A stretch of 64,000 bases of DNA from Marinobacter salinexigens (lineage in GTDB: Bacteria; Pseudomonadota; Gammaproteobacteria; Pseudomonadales; Oleiphilaceae). The position numbers were made by a program, and so were the translations under genes. The stretch spans positions 434,001 to 498,000 of the forward strand of contig NZ_VTUU01000003.1 in NCBI RefSeq assembly GCF_008370345.1, read 5' to 3'. Positions 27,236-36,690 of the stretch are shown one piece after another (the stretch's first letter is position 1; every line of letters begins with the position of its first letter). The notes beneath the pieces were generated by a model. The model did no database searches. It was not told where the DNA came from and worked only from the letters and a program-made list of their open reading frames with translations.

Positions 27236-28522
27236 TCAGTCTCTGAAGGCAACGTCCCGCAGGAACAGCGCAATGTCCGGGAAGGCAATAATCAGCCCGG
27301 CAGCGGCAACCAGCATGAAGATAAACGGAGGTGTGCCCCGGATAACTTCCATATAGGGGCGTTTGAAGATCGCAATCGCGGTAAATATGTCACAGCCAAA
27401 AGGCGGCGTGGCAGAGCCTATCGCCACCTGCAATGTGATCAGAACCCCTACGAGAACCGGGTCCAGCCCCGTGGCTTCAATAGCGGGTGCGAAGATAGGG
27501 GTCAGAACCAGGATGACCACAATCGGATCCACGAACATGCAGGCAATGAAGAAGGCCACACAGATGGCAACCAGCACACCCACCGGGCCCGCTTCGTTGA
27601 CACCTACCGCTTCGAGGATGGTTTGCGGGATCTGGGCGAAGGAGATGATCCAGGAGAAGCCGTTACCAACGCCCACCAGAATAAAGACCACAGCGGTAAT
27701 CAGGCCGGTAGACTTGGCAATCTTGTAAACATCGGCGAGTTTGAGCGAGCGGAATACCACGAATTCCAGCAGGAACGCATAGAGCACGCAGACCGCTGCG
27801 GCTTCCGTCGGGCTGAAAATGCCTCCGTAGATACCGCCTACGATAATAACCGGGAAGAACAGCGGCCACAGGGCTTCACGTATGGAGACCATGCGTTGGC
27901 CCCAGGTGGCTTTCTCTTCGGTAGGCACGTTGTTCTTGTAGGCATAGAACAGGCAGTAAAGTGAGAACATTACCAGAATCAGCAACCCGGGCCCGATACC
28001 GGCAATGAACAGCTCGGCAATGGAGGTCTCGGAGATAACCCCGTAGATGATCATTCCGATACTTGGCGGGATCAGGAAAGCGATGTCACTGGAGTTGATG
28101 ATCAGTGCCAGGGTGAATGGGTCCGAGTAGCCGGCTTTCAGCATTTTCGGGCGCAGGGGGGAACCCACTGCAACAACCGTGGCCTGGGTGGAGCCGGACA
28201 CTGCACCGAACAGGGTGCAGGAGGCGGCGGTACTGATAGCAAGACCGCCTTTTACGTGTCCGATAAACGACATGACCATATTGATCAGTCGGTCAGCGGA
28301 CTGGCCGCGGGTCATGATGTCCGCAGCAAGAATAAACATGGGAACAGCAATCAGCGAGGCTGGGCGGATACCACCCATCATCTGCTGGACAAATGTGCCC
28401 ATCTGGCCGAAGCCATCAAACATCATTACAAAGCCGACCACCGCGCCGGTGATCAGCGGAACCATCATCGGGAAGCCCAGCAGCAATAGCCCGATCATGA
28501 TCACCATCATTATAGTTGCCAT
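27236..28522 (-). CDS. dctM: TRAP transporter large permease DctM
   Basis: A 428-residue integral membrane protein of the DctM/SiaM family. It has about twelve hydrophobic segments and the conserved stretches SGSTQATVVAVGSPLRP in the first half and a GSATPPFGCDIF motif near the end. In the elevator-type TRAP mechanism DctM moves substrate delivered by DctP, with DctQ as a small partner. It lies 35 bp downstream of dctQ on the same strand. The terminal helices end in FLRDVAFRD. Confidence 0.93.
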   Translation of the reverse strand: MATIMMVIMIGLLLLGFPMMVPLITGAVVGFVMMFDGFGQMGTFVQQMMGGIRPASLIAVPMFILAADIMTRGQSADRLINMVMSFIGHVKGGLAISTAASCTLFGAVSGSTQATVVAVGSPLRPKMLKAGYSDPFTLALIINSSDIAFLIPPSIGMIIYGVISETSIAELFIAGIGPGLLILVMFSLYCLFYAYKNNVPTEEKATWGQRMVSIREALWPLFFPVIIVGGIYGGIFSPTEAAAVCVLYAFLLEFVVFRSLKLADVYKIAKSTGLITAVVFILVGVGNGFSWIISFAQIPQTILEAVGVNEAGPVGVLVAICVAFFIACMFVDPIVVILVLTPIFAPAIEATGLDPVLVGVLITLQVAIGSATPPFGCDIFTAIAIFKRPYMEVIRGTPPFIFMLVAAAGLIIAFPDIALFLRDVAFRD

Positions 28523-28557
28523 GATTTTCTATCCTTTGTCAGTGCAGCTGCAGGGTT

Positions 28558-29151
28558 TCAGACTTCCGATTCGGTATCGGAGTATCCATCGATAACACCC
28601 GTGGACAGGTAAACGTCCTTGCTGGTGAAGTTCTTGATCGCCGTCAGGAAATACTGGATACCGGTGATGGCAAAGCCGACAGGCGCCCAGATATAGATCC
28701 ACCAGATTTCGAAGCCGAGTGCAGGAAGAATGCGGCCCCGGCTGTACAGGGTCTCGATGTACCCGTAGGAGTGGTAGCAAAGGAAGAACATGACGACCGA
28801 CGTAAACAGGGCGATGAAAATCATCAGAACCTTGCGGCCCTTGACCGGCACTGCGTCGTAAACCGCAGACATCCTGATGTGGCGACCATGGCGCGCCGCA
28901 TAGCCGATGCCGGCAAAGGTGATGAGGATGATCAGGATCCGGTTGATCTCTCCCGAGAAGAACAGGCCTTCACCGAATACAAAGCGTGCAATCACATTCA
29001 CGCAGGTGTTGATTGCCATCAGCAGCACGCCCGCAGCGAGCATGACGGCTTCGACTTTACTGATGAAAACGTCAATGGTTCCCAGAAACCCGGGCAAGCC
29101 GGACTCATAGGTGCCGGTATCGTCTTCTATCTCCGGGGCATTCTCGGACAT
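28558..29151 (-). CDS. dctQ: TRAP transporter small permease DctQ
   Basis: A 197-residue protein with four membrane helices (about residues 30-60, 70-90, 108-132, 150-175). Length and helix pattern match DctQ. The short polar N and C termini carry acidic residues. DctQ and DctM form one membrane complex. Between it and the upstream binding-protein gene is a 118-bp gap with a stable GC-rich hairpin, a common place for mRNA processing that keeps binding protein levels higher than permease levels. Confidence 0.92.
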   Translation of the reverse strand: MSENAPEIEDDTGTYESGLPGFLGTIDVFISKVEAVMLAAGVLLMAINTCVNVIARFVFGEGLFFSGEINRILIILITFAGIGYAARHGRHIRMSAVYDAVPVKGRKVLMIFIALFTSVVMFFLCYHSYGYIETLYSRGRILPALGFEIWWIYIWAPVGFAITGIQYFLTAIKNFTSKDVYLSTGVIDGYSDTESEV

Positions 29152-29223
29152 GGGGGTCTGCTCCAGCGTAAGCGCTCCCTGCCGGCGGGCAATCCCCGGC
29201 GGGGCGGGGTTAATACAGGCGAC

Positions 29224-29248
29224 CGCCGGCGCATTTCCAGTGCCGGCG
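29224..29248 (-). repeat. GC-rich intergenic hairpin between dctP and dctQ
   Basis: The arms CGCCGGC (29224-29230) and GCCGGCG (29242-29248) pair perfectly with an 11-base loop. The surrounding 118-bp intergenic region is extremely GC-rich and includes another partial palindrome. Such structures between a highly expressed binding-protein gene and downstream permease genes commonly stabilise the upstream message. The function here is inference. Confidence 0.4.
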
Positions 29249-29269
29249 ATTGCCGTGTCGTTCAGCGAA

Positions 29270-30295
29270 TTACTTCTGAACTTTTTCGAGGTCTTTCTTG
29301 AACTGGTTTAGCAGCTTTTCGCCACCTTTGCCGGTCATTTCGATGAACTTCTCCTCAACCTGAGGTGCGCGGGCCTTGAAGGCTGCAATCTGTTCGTCGT
29401 TCAGGCGGGTAACCGTGACCTCATCCGAAGCGGCTTCGATTTTTGCGAGTGCTTCTTCCGCCAGGCCATTGATGTGATCAATGATCTGCTCGAAGGCATA
29501 GTCAGCAGCGTCCTGAACCAGCTTTTTGTCTTCGGAAGGCAGATCGTTGTAGAAGTCCTGGTTTGCCATCATAGCCGTGGTGAACCAGCCATGGCTGGTG
29601 AACACCAGGTTCGGGGACACTTCGTACAGTCCGCCGGATTCGATCCAGAAAATCGGGTTTTCCTGGCCCTGGATCATGTTGGTCTGCAACGCTCCATACA
29701 CTTCACCCCAGGGCAGCGGTGTCGGAGTGGCACCGAATGCGGAATAGGTTTCTGACAACAGCGGGTTGGTCATAACCCGGATTTTCTTGTTGGCAAAATC
29801 TTCTGGCTTGGTCACCGGCTCATCCACGGTAACGACCATTTCCCCTTCCGGATACATCTTGAGCAGTTCCAGGCCCTTGTCGGCATAGAGCTTCGGGAAG
29901 TCCTTGTTGATGGCTTTGCTCTCGCGGAAGAACTTGATCACCGTGTCCATGTCGGTCGGCATCAGGTAAGGGATGAAGAAAATCTGGGCTTCAGGAATCA
30001 GGGAGCCGGTGAAGCCGGGTGACTGGTTGACGAAATTCAGAATGCCCGCCTGGGTCTGTTCCATGATGTCATCGGATTCGCCCAGTTCACCGAAACGGTA
30101 GATCTGCAGGGTGTGGTCGGAATTCTCTTCAATATATTCCTTGAACTTGTATGCGTATACGTCCTGTACGTCGCCTTCATACTCCTCGTGGGCGTAACGC
30201 CAGTTATCGGCGCTAGCGGAGTTAGCGGCAGTCATAGCCGCGAAAGCGAACGCTGAAATTCCGGCCAGTTTTCTGAATTTACTCATGCTGCTCAT
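29270..30295 (-). CDS. dctP: TRAP transporter substrate-binding protein DctP
   Basis: A 341-residue periplasmic binding protein with a signal peptide ending at ANSASA. Mature features of the family are the start of a lobe (WRYAHEEYEGDVQDVYAYKF) and the signature region EDFANKKIRVMTNPLLSETY, whose arginine binds carboxylate substrate, followed by PTPLPWGEVYGALQTNMIQG. ATG 30295 has GGAG seven bases upstream. Operon order dctP-dctQ-dctM-usp on the minus strand. Substrate is likely an organic acid but unassigned. Confidence 0.92.
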   Translation of the reverse strand: MSSMSKFRKLAGISAFAFAAMTAANSASADNWRYAHEEYEGDVQDVYAYKFKEYIEENSDHTLQIYRFGELGESDDIMEQTQAGILNFVNQSPGFTGSLIPEAQIFFIPYLMPTDMDTVIKFFRESKAINKDFPKLYADKGLELLKMYPEGEMVVTVDEPVTKPEDFANKKIRVMTNPLLSETYSAFGATPTPLPWGEVYGALQTNMIQGQENPIFWIESGGLYEVSPNLVFTSHGWFTTAMMANQDFYNDLPSEDKKLVQDAADYAFEQIIDHINGLAEEALAKIEAASDEVTVTRLNDEQIAAFKARAPQVEEKFIEMTGKGGEKLLNQFKKDLEKVQK

Positions 30296-30377
30296 CGGGT
30301 TTCTCCGTTCGTTTTCTCGTTTTTCTGCTGAAATCTATTGTTACAGTACTAAAGACTGGCAAAACAAAATGATTTAC

Positions 30378-30393
30378 GCAAGAAATTGACCAA
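30378..30393 (-). promoter_or_regulatory. Candidate sigma-54 promoter of the TRAP operon
   Basis: Read on the minus strand, TTGGTCAATTTCTTGC lies at 30393-30378. It has the GG at -24 and GC at -12 with ten bases between them, as needed for RpoN. The first box reads TTGG (followed by T rather than C) and the second TTGC. It is about 83 bp upstream of dctP. C4-dicarboxylate TRAP genes are known to be RpoN-dependent in other bacteria, which supports it; the imperfect first box lowers confidence. Confidence 0.45.
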
Positions 30394-30444
30394 AAACAGA
30401 AAATCCGATTTTTCGATCTGAGTGGTGATTGCAACTTTTTGAAT

Positions 30445-30978
30445 TCACAGTTGATTCAGATCGGAGGTGCAGGTTTCGAGGAATTCCCGGAACTCGGAAA
30501 CCACCTTATCGAGGCTGTTTTCGAGGCGGTGTCCATCTGGTAGTACCAGTGTTGGAATCTCCTGTTCCCGGGCCAACTCCAGGACCGGCATGACCGGAAC
30601 CACGTCGTCGGCCCAGCCATGGATGATCTGACGATAGCGGGCCTGGATGACGGGGCTGGATTGTGGATATTTGGGCAGCGCGAGCGCTGGCGCCAGCATG
30701 AAGCAGCCGAGAACGGGGCTAACTGAACTGGTTTGGGCGCATACCCATCCACCCATGCTGGAACCAGCCAGTACAGTGAGTTCCGGGACCGCCCCTGCCT
30801 TCTCCATAGCGGTCTGCATTTGCTGAAGCCTGACCTCAGGGTCCTTGCTACTGCGGTGATCCAGGGCGAGTGCGGTGACGCCGGGAAAAGCTTCTGCGGC
30901 TTGTTTCATGGCCTGCACCTTGGTGCTGCCGGGGCCGCTCTCGAGTCCGTGGGATAGAAAAACGTGAAGACGGGTCAT
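30445..30978 (-). CDS. Small alpha/beta hydrolase
   Basis: A 177-residue alpha/beta-hydrolase of the short YqiA-like or RBBP9-like kind. The nucleophile elbow is GSSMGG at about residues 68-73, where Ser70 would be catalytic. Later acidic and histidine residues, GWADDVVP and LPDGHRLENS, supply the likely Asp and His of the triad. No lid domain is present. The start ATG is preceded by AGGAG. Substrate is unknown; esterase or thioesterase activity is likely. It lies about 50 bp downstream of the oxidoreductase gene on the same strand. Confidence 0.8.
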   Translation of the reverse strand: MTRLHVFLSHGLESGPGSTKVQAMKQAAEAFPGVTALALDHRSSKDPEVRLQQMQTAMEKAGAVPELTVLAGSSMGGWVCAQTSSVSPVLGCFMLAPALALPKYPQSSPVIQARYRQIIHGWADDVVPVMPVLELAREQEIPTLVLPDGHRLENSLDKVVSEFREFLETCTSDLNQL

Positions 30979-31029
30979 GATCGGGGCTCCTGGGATTGAT
31001 CAGAATGCCCCGAATCATGGTGCCCTGAG

Positions 31030-32028
31030 TCAGGCCTGTCCAGTCCTGGTGGCTGAGAGGATATCCAGAGCGTGGCGGCGTCTGTCGGGATCATAGATGT
31101 CGGCGGTGAACATCAGTTCGTCCACCTCAACAGTACTGAGCAGCTCGTCCAGTTGGCTACGGATATCGTCGGCGTTTCCGAGTACCTGCAGACCGAGAAA
31201 GTCCAGAACGCCCGCCTTTTCTCCGGCATTCCAGAGACCGTCCATGCTTTCTACCGGCGGGCGCATCCACAGGGGCTGTCCCCTGAACAGGGACAGGATG
31301 CGCTGGTAACTGGTGGTGGCGAGGAATTTAGCCTCATCCATTGAATCCGCGGGCACTGCTGGAATCGCCAGCATCGCATAAGGAGCCTGTAGCTGTTCAG
31401 ACGGCTGGAAGTGCTCGCGATAGACCCGTAGCGCTTCACGGTACAGCCGGGGCGCGAAATGCCCGGCGAAAGCATAGGGAAGCCCTCGCATGGCAGCCAG
31501 TTGTGCGCTGTACAGACTCGATCCCAGTAGCCAGATGGGTACGTTGGTACCGGCACCTGGGATGGCTTTAACCTGCTGTCCGGCCTGAAGCGGGCCCAGT
31601 AACGTTTGCAAAGCTGCCACGTCTTCCGGGAATTGTTCGGCTCCCAGGCCATCCCGGCGCAATGCCCGGGAGGTGATTGGGTCCGTACCGGGGGCGCGGC
31701 CAAGGCCAAGATCAATCCTGCCCGGATAAAGGCTTTCCAGGGTGCCGAACTGTTCTGCAATGACCAGAGGTGGGTGATTGGGCAACATGACGCCGCCGGA
31801 GCCAACGCGAATCGTATCGGTTTTGCCAGCAATATGGCCGATCAGTACCGAGGTGGCGGAACTGCTGATGCCTTCCATGTTGTGGTGTTCTGCAAGCCAG
31901 AAGCGCTTGAAGCCAAGGGCTTCGGCATGTTGTGCATAGGCCACGCTATTGGCCAGGGTGGTGGCAACGGAATCGCCTTCGCGGACGGAGGCAAGCTCCA
32001 GGAGTGAGTAACTGGGTGCTTTGGACAT
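31030..32028 (-). CDS. Luciferase-like (LLM) flavin-dependent oxidoreductase
   Basis: A 332-residue member of the bacterial luciferase-like monooxygenase family (MsnO8/YhbW-like). The N-terminal [17 protein letters not shown] segment and the loop [21 protein letters not shown] are conserved features of the TIM-barrel FMN-binding fold, as is [15 protein letters not shown]. The family uses reduced FMN supplied by a partner reductase. No light-related genes are near, so the substrate is unknown. A GGGAG ribosome site precedes ATG 32028. Confidence 0.9.
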   Translation of the reverse strand: MSKAPSYSLLELASVREGDSVATTLANSVAYAQHAEALGFKRFWLAEHHNMEGISSSATSVLIGHIAGKTDTIRVGSGGVMLPNHPPLVIAEQFGTLESLYPGRIDLGLGRAPGTDPITSRALRRDGLGAEQFPEDVAALQTLLGPLQAGQQVKAIPGAGTNVPIWLLGSSLYSAQLAAMRGLPYAFAGHFAPRLYREALRVYREHFQPSEQLQAPYAMLAIPAVPADSMDEAKFLATTSYQRILSLFRGQPLWMRPPVESMDGLWNAGEKAGVLDFLGLQVLGNADDIRSQLDELLSTVEVDELMFTADIYDPDRRRHALDILSATRTGQA

Positions 32029-32145
32029 GGTGCTCCCGAGGTTGGAAGAGGCTGGGTCAGAACCTCCTATCTGGTGATCCGGAAGCTTGGTTTCAAGGTG
32101 TGATCGAAGCCCGGCTTTAATGCCGGGCTCCGGTGATCCTTTGGA

Positions 32146-33996
32146 TCAGGGCGCGACTGGAGTGTAGGACTGGGTTGAGTAGTCAGCCTGGACAGGTTTG
32201 CTCAGGGTGCCGACTTCCATTACGTAGTCCACGAAAGATTGTGCGTAGTCGAGGTAGGTGTCGACCGCACGGCCATCGTCAGAAACAGTGCCGAAAGTGA
32301 CATAGCCGTCCTGGCCGCTGGCGGTGAAGCTGTTGGACACAACCGTCAGGGTTTCATCGTCAGCCAGTGCTCTCCAGGCATCCTCACCCTGGGGTTTGAC
32401 CTGAATGCCATAGAGGCGTGAGCCAGAGGCGAGGTTCATGTCCACCATCCAGCGCAGGCCTGCTGCGTAGGGGTAGGCACCGCTGGAACTGGCGTGGGCA
32501 TAGTCTACCGCTTCGTTCAGCACCTGGCGGATCTCAGCGCCGGTCATGGTCAGGTTAGTGAGGGTATTGGCGAACGGCAGGAGGGTGTAGGCATCGCCGA
32601 TGGTGATGTTGCCTGCCGGAATGTCAATGCGGACTCCGCCGGCATTCTGGATGGACACGTCTGCATCCTTGCTCTGGTACAGGAAGGCCTGTGCTACCAG
32701 GTTTGGAATGTCGCCGCCGCGAACCGGGTCTTCGCCCTGGCAGGTCTCATCACCGTAGGCCACGCCGGGAATTCGTGCTAGGCAGAGGTCTTCTGTCGCC
32801 GTTCCAACCACTTCATTGCGGAAGGTATCAAGCTGAGTGGTGTAGTAGGCCAGCATCTCGGCGGAAACCGCATCTTCTTCAACGATGCTCAGTTGCGGGT
32901 CGGCATCAACAGCAGCCATGATTTCGGCCAACTCTGCGCCTTCCGGGGTGTACTCGGCGCCAGTATCGTCTTCACGAACAATGTCGTCACCCAGCAACAG
33001 GTGTGGCACGCCAGCGCAGGAGGTGACTGCACCGGTGTTGTCCCAGGTTACGTTCAATTCGCCCACCACCATGGCATATTGCCAGGCCTGGGCAACGCAC
33101 ACCTTGTCACCATCAGCGTTGGTCAGTTCTGTCGGGTAGGCTCCGGAAGAGGCTAATCCGTAGTCGCCGAAATCACCCAGCAGGGTGTGGGAATCACCGC
33201 CGATGATGACGTCGACGCCGGACAGGCTCTCGGCCAGGGCCATGTCGTTTGCGTATTGATAATGTGTCATCAATACGATCTTGTTGACGCCCTCGGCTGT
33301 CAGTTCGTCGATCATCGCCTGGGCGGTCTCGGTCTCATCCAGGAACTCGGTAGTGTCCAGAGGGCTGGAGCTGTTCTGGGTCTTGGTGGCGATGTCGATA
33401 CCGATGATGCCGATCTGTTCGCCGGCCACTTCCTTGATGATGTAGGGCTTGAGGTAGTCGTCTTCGGCAAACGGTGCCAGTGGTGTGCCCACCTGCGGCT
33501 TGACGTTGGCTGCGACCACCGGCGTGCTGCAACTTCCGGAGTCGAGCATGTCCAGGAAAGATTTGAGGCCTGCGTCGCCACGGTCGAATTCGTGGTTACC
33601 CAGGGCGAACGCGTCGAAGCACACCTGGTTCATCAACTGGGCATCGGCTTCACCTTCAAATGAGGTGAAGTACAGAGTGCCTGTGATTGCGTCACCGGCA
33701 TGCAGCTTCAGCACGTTATCCAGTGCCGCTTCCCGCTCTGCGATTTTGGCGGCTACTCGTGGAAAGCCACCGGCGGAAAACTCGGTGTCCTGGCCGGCAA
33801 TGGTCAGTGACTGGCTCTCGGCTTCCAGGTGCGAATGGTGATCGTTGATGTGCAGGATGCTGGCAGTGAACTCGGTATCGGCGTCGTTTACAGGGGCCGT
33901 GGTGTTGTCACTGTCGTTGTCATTGCATCCGGCAAGTGCAACGAGGGGGACGGCCAGCCACAGTGTCCTGCTGAACATGGGTGTCTTACGAAACAT
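32146..33996 (-). CDS. Exported 5'-nucleotidase/UshA-like phosphoesterase lipoprotein
   Basis: From the ATG at 33996 (AAGGAG seven bases before it) the product is 616 residues with a lipobox LAGC near residue 22. The metallophosphatase domain (about 45-330) carries the metal ligands in HINDHHSHLE, GNHEFDRG and the GGDSHT motif. The C-terminal 5'-nucleotidase substrate domain (about 380-560) has the QNAGGVRIDIPAG segment. It should dephosphorylate extracellular nucleotides. Together with the adjacent nuclease it forms a route from DNA to nucleoside and phosphate. Other in-frame starts at 34026 lie before the ribosome site. No convincing Pho box precedes it. Confidence 0.92.
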   Translation of the reverse strand: MFRKTPMFSRTLWLAVPLVALAGCNDNDSDNTTAPVNDADTEFTASILHINDHHSHLEAESQSLTIAGQDTEFSAGGFPRVAAKIAEREAALDNVLKLHAGDAITGTLYFTSFEGEADAQLMNQVCFDAFALGNHEFDRGDAGLKSFLDMLDSGSCSTPVVAANVKPQVGTPLAPFAEDDYLKPYIIKEVAGEQIGIIGIDIATKTQNSSSPLDTTEFLDETETAQAMIDELTAEGVNKIVLMTHYQYANDMALAESLSGVDVIIGGDSHTLLGDFGDYGLASSGAYPTELTNADGDKVCVAQAWQYAMVVGELNVTWDNTGAVTSCAGVPHLLLGDDIVREDDTGAEYTPEGAELAEIMAAVDADPQLSIVEEDAVSAEMLAYYTTQLDTFRNEVVGTATEDLCLARIPGVAYGDETCQGEDPVRGGDIPNLVAQAFLYQSKDADVSIQNAGGVRIDIPAGNITIGDAYTLLPFANTLTNLTMTGAEIRQVLNEAVDYAHASSSGAYPYAAGLRWMVDMNLASGSRLYGIQVKPQGEDAWRALADDETLTVVSNSFTASGQDGYVTFGTVSDDGRAVDTYLDYAQSFVDYVMEVGTLSKPVQADYSTQSYTPVAP

Positions 33997-34069
33997 GTCT
34001 GAACTCCTTGTTGAATATCCCATCAAGGATGGGTGATTCAGGTGTCAGTAACGTTATGGTTTTGTTGCG

Positions 34070-34102
34070 AAAAAAAGAAAAGCGCCCGCGTGAAGCGGGC
34101 GC
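34070..34102 (-). terminator. Terminator of the ExeM-type nuclease gene
   Basis: On the minus strand the hairpin arms GCGCCCGC and GCGGGCGC (34095-34102 with 34082-34089) pair perfectly with a five-base loop, and are followed by a T-rich tract at 34081-34070. It lies 18 bp beyond the nuclease stop at 34120 and separates it from the nucleotidase gene. Confidence 0.9.
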
Positions 34103-34119
34103 CTCTGTGAGGGGTGGGA

Positions 34120-36603
34120 TCAGTGGCCGCGCATGGCGTTGATCAATGCGAACATGTCGTTGCGGTCAATGCTGCCGTCTCCGTTAATGTCGTAATCCGG
34201 CGCAGTGGCCCGGCCAAAAAGCAGGGCCAGCACAAACCGGGACAGATCACGACCTGTTATACGGCCATCACCGTTGAGGTCGGCTCGTTCGGAGGCCGTT
34301 CGAACGTCCATTTCCAGGGCGACAATCACCGGGTCGTGATCGGAGGCGCGGTAGGCATCAGGGGCGTACAGGCTTGCCTGCTGCTCCGGGCTCTTGTACT
34401 CGGTGTTGTAGTCCAGGGCGCGTGGTTCATCGGCGTTGATCGCCCATACCGTGGCATCCTTCACCTTTGAAAGCAGTGCATTGTTGGCCAGCCCGTGGTC
34501 AAGATAGCCAGCCTGGCCGTAGTAGACGTAGGAGTATGCCTGCTCTCCTTCAAAGCCGGCGATCAGGTTGGTGAAGCCGTTTGTGGTCAGGGCTGTAATC
34601 GGATCTTCCTTGGCATAGCTGTTCAGGTCGCCAATGATCAGTACGTCTTGTTCGCCGGTGCCGGTGGCGTCGCTGGTCAGCCAGGCGGACAAGGCTTCGG
34701 CAGCTGCCGTGCGTGTCGGGTTCCAGCAGCTCTGGCCATCGCCCTGATCTGCATCGGGACCTTCGACGTCATAGCAGCCCTTGGATTTGAAATGGTTAAC
34801 CGCGATGGTGACACCATCCTGGCTGTCGAGCAGGCGGAAGGTCTGTGCCAGAGGCTGGCGGTTCAGATCATCAAATGGCACACCGTTCAGGGTGGCAGCG
34901 TTGCCAACGGTTTCAACCCGGTCCGTACGGTAGATAAAGCCTACCGCAATCTCGTCACTGCCGAGTTGTTCAAGCCCCGGGTTCACATAGCCCCAGTTGC
35001 CGCCGAGGGCGCTGGCCAGTTCGGCGATGGCGCTGTTTTCATCGTAGCCGTCGTTTTCGATTTCCATCAGGCCGACGACATCAGCGTTCAGGGCGCTGAT
35101 CGCACTGACCAGTTTGTCGGTCTGCCGGCTCAGTTCCTCGGGGGTTGTCGCGCCGCGGGATGTCGGGAAGCCGCCGCCGAGGCCGTCACCGTTGAAGAAA
35201 TTGAGCACGTTGAAGGATGCGACAACCAGGTTACCGCGGTCTTCCAATGCCGGCTCAAAGGTGCGCGGATTGCTCTGGCTGAATGAAGGTGCGGAGGTCG
35301 GCTGCAGGCGCCACTCCGAGTAGCTGTAATCCAGGATGCCTTCAAGGTCGTGAACTGTGTCACCCGAGCGGACGGTCTGGCTGGCGCTCAGTTGCGGGCC
35401 GGGGTAGGGAATCACATCCGGATTCTGGAGGGTGCTGGCATCGTCCAGGATGATCCGGTCCAAAGTGTTCATTTCATCTACCAGTGTGGCGTCAGTGCCC
35501 GGGCTGACAATGCTGGTTGGCACGAAATGGCGGCCGGAGCCAAGGGTCAGGCTGCCATAACGGCCAAGATCGTAGTTGTCGTTGACCGTCAGGCCTTCGG
35601 CAAAACGCACCCGCATGGACTCAAAGGCTTCCGGTGCTTCCGGAGAAGACCATGGCAGAGTGACCGTGGATACGGCGGGAAGCTCACTGGTACCACAAAT
35701 GGCAGAATCGGAGATCGACGTCAGCTCGGTCAGGTTGTAGTACTCGGTGACCGTGCCGGCCAGCCGAACCACCTGACCGGGTACTACTGAAAGGTCGCGG
35801 TCATAGACAAACAGGCCTTCGGAGGTCTGACTGTTATCATCCTGGTCTGAGGCTTCTTCCTGAATGTAGAAGCCGTTCAGACCGCTGAAAGCGGCGGTAA
35901 CCACCGCCTCGACAACCACGTTTTGTCCTTCAAGCGGGCTGATGTCTGTAGGGCCCTGAATGGAGGAAATCAGAGTGGCCTCGGCACCGCAGCTCATATT
36001 CGGCGCCTCAGGGTTTTCACCACCGTTGTCGCCACTGCCTCCGTCCGGGTTGCCGGCGGCGCCAAGATCGTCAAAGGAGTCCTGGGCGAATCCTGAAAAT
36101 GAAGTCGCAGGATCGTACGCGTCGTACGGATCGGTGTCGGCACTTGAGCCCTCAACGCGGCGTAGTGTGTGGTTCTGGGTGGTGATGTCACCGCTGCCCC
36201 AATAGCTGCCGGGGTCAAAGCCTACCTGTCCGATGCTGTCAGCGACGTTGCCGCCGTTCAGGAGAACCACTGCGTCGTCGCCGTTGAACAGGCCCGCACC
36301 AGTGGTCTGGTTGGCCACCGCAAGTATCTCGGCGGCCGCAGAACTGTGCGAAAATACGAAGTTGCTGCCGGGTTCCACGGCGCCTTCAAGGTCAACGGTC
36401 AGGCCGGCTGTCGACGAGCCGTTGAAAAAAACCTGAAGTTCCCACGCGGTCAGGTCAACAGTCTGATCACCGGTGTTCAGGAGTTCGATCGCCTTGTTGT
36501 TGCTTGAACCCTCGATATACTCGCTGATCACCAGCGAAGCCTGGGCTGTCGTTGTCAGCAGACCACCGATAGCGGCGGCCAGCAGAGAGCGCTTCATTGT
36601 CAT
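34120..36603 (-). CDS. Secreted ExeM/NucH-family nuclease with dockerin-like C terminus
   Basis: An 827-residue secreted nuclease. A signal peptide ending near AQAS is followed by a lamin-tail-like domain (LVISEYIEGSSNNKAIELLN), an OB-fold segment (about 205-330, EGLFVYDRDLSVVPGQVVRL), and an exonuclease-endonuclease-phosphatase domain (about 455-760) with catalytic motifs ASFNVLNFF, the glutamate of LMEIEND, GDLNSYAKEDP and SDHDPVI. The last 55 residues hold two Ca-binding loops, DLNGDGRIT and DINGDGSID, arranged like a type I dockerin. ExeM proteins degrade extracellular DNA. A Pho box lies upstream, so expression is probably phosphate-controlled. Two possible starts, 36603 and 36597, exist; GGAAAG sits at the right distance from the first. 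Confidence 0.92.
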   Translation of the reverse strand: MTMKRSLLAAAIGGLLTTTAQASLVISEYIEGSSNNKAIELLNTGDQTVDLTAWELQVFFNGSSTAGLTVDLEGAVEPGSNFVFSHSSAAAEILAVANQTTGAGLFNGDDAVVLLNGGNVADSIGQVGFDPGSYWGSGDITTQNHTLRRVEGSSADTDPYDAYDPATSFSGFAQDSFDDLGAAGNPDGGSGDNGGENPEAPNMSCGAEATLISSIQGPTDISPLEGQNVVVEAVVTAAFSGLNGFYIQEEASDQDDNSQTSEGLFVYDRDLSVVPGQVVRLAGTVTEYYNLTELTSISDSAICGTSELPAVSTVTLPWSSPEAPEAFESMRVRFAEGLTVNDNYDLGRYGSLTLGSGRHFVPTSIVSPGTDATLVDEMNTLDRIILDDASTLQNPDVIPYPGPQLSASQTVRSGDTVHDLEGILDYSYSEWRLQPTSAPSFSQSNPRTFEPALEDRGNLVVASFNVLNFFNGDGLGGGFPTSRGATTPEELSRQTDKLVSAISALNADVVGLMEIENDGYDENSAIAELASALGGNWGYVNPGLEQLGSDEIAVGFIYRTDRVETVGNAATLNGVPFDDLNRQPLAQTFRLLDSQDGVTIAVNHFKSKGCYDVEGPDADQGDGQSCWNPTRTAAAEALSAWLTSDATGTGEQDVLIIGDLNSYAKEDPITALTTNGFTNLIAGFEGEQAYSYVYYGQAGYLDHGLANNALLSKVKDATVWAINADEPRALDYNTEYKSPEQQASLYAPDAYRASDHDPVIVALEMDVRTASERADLNGDGRITGRDLSRFVLALLFGRATAPDYDINGDGSIDRNDMFALINAMRGH

Positions 36604-36690
36604 GGTTCTTTCCCTGATTCTCGATTGTCGTGTAAGGGCAACTTTTTGCCAGCCTCAGTGTGGAATCGCTCTGTGACGAAAGCGGGAAAG

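Noticed and set aside
27200..27964. A 254-codon open frame on the plus strand opposite dctM and usp
   Set aside because: It is antisense to well-conserved genes, rich in His, Gln, Arg and Asn like a shadow frame, and has no ribosome site.
33997..34060. Possible Pho box ahead of the 5'-nucleotidase
   Set aside because: The best units (ACTGACACCTG and ACCATAACGTT on the minus strand) match the consensus poorly; no reliable box.
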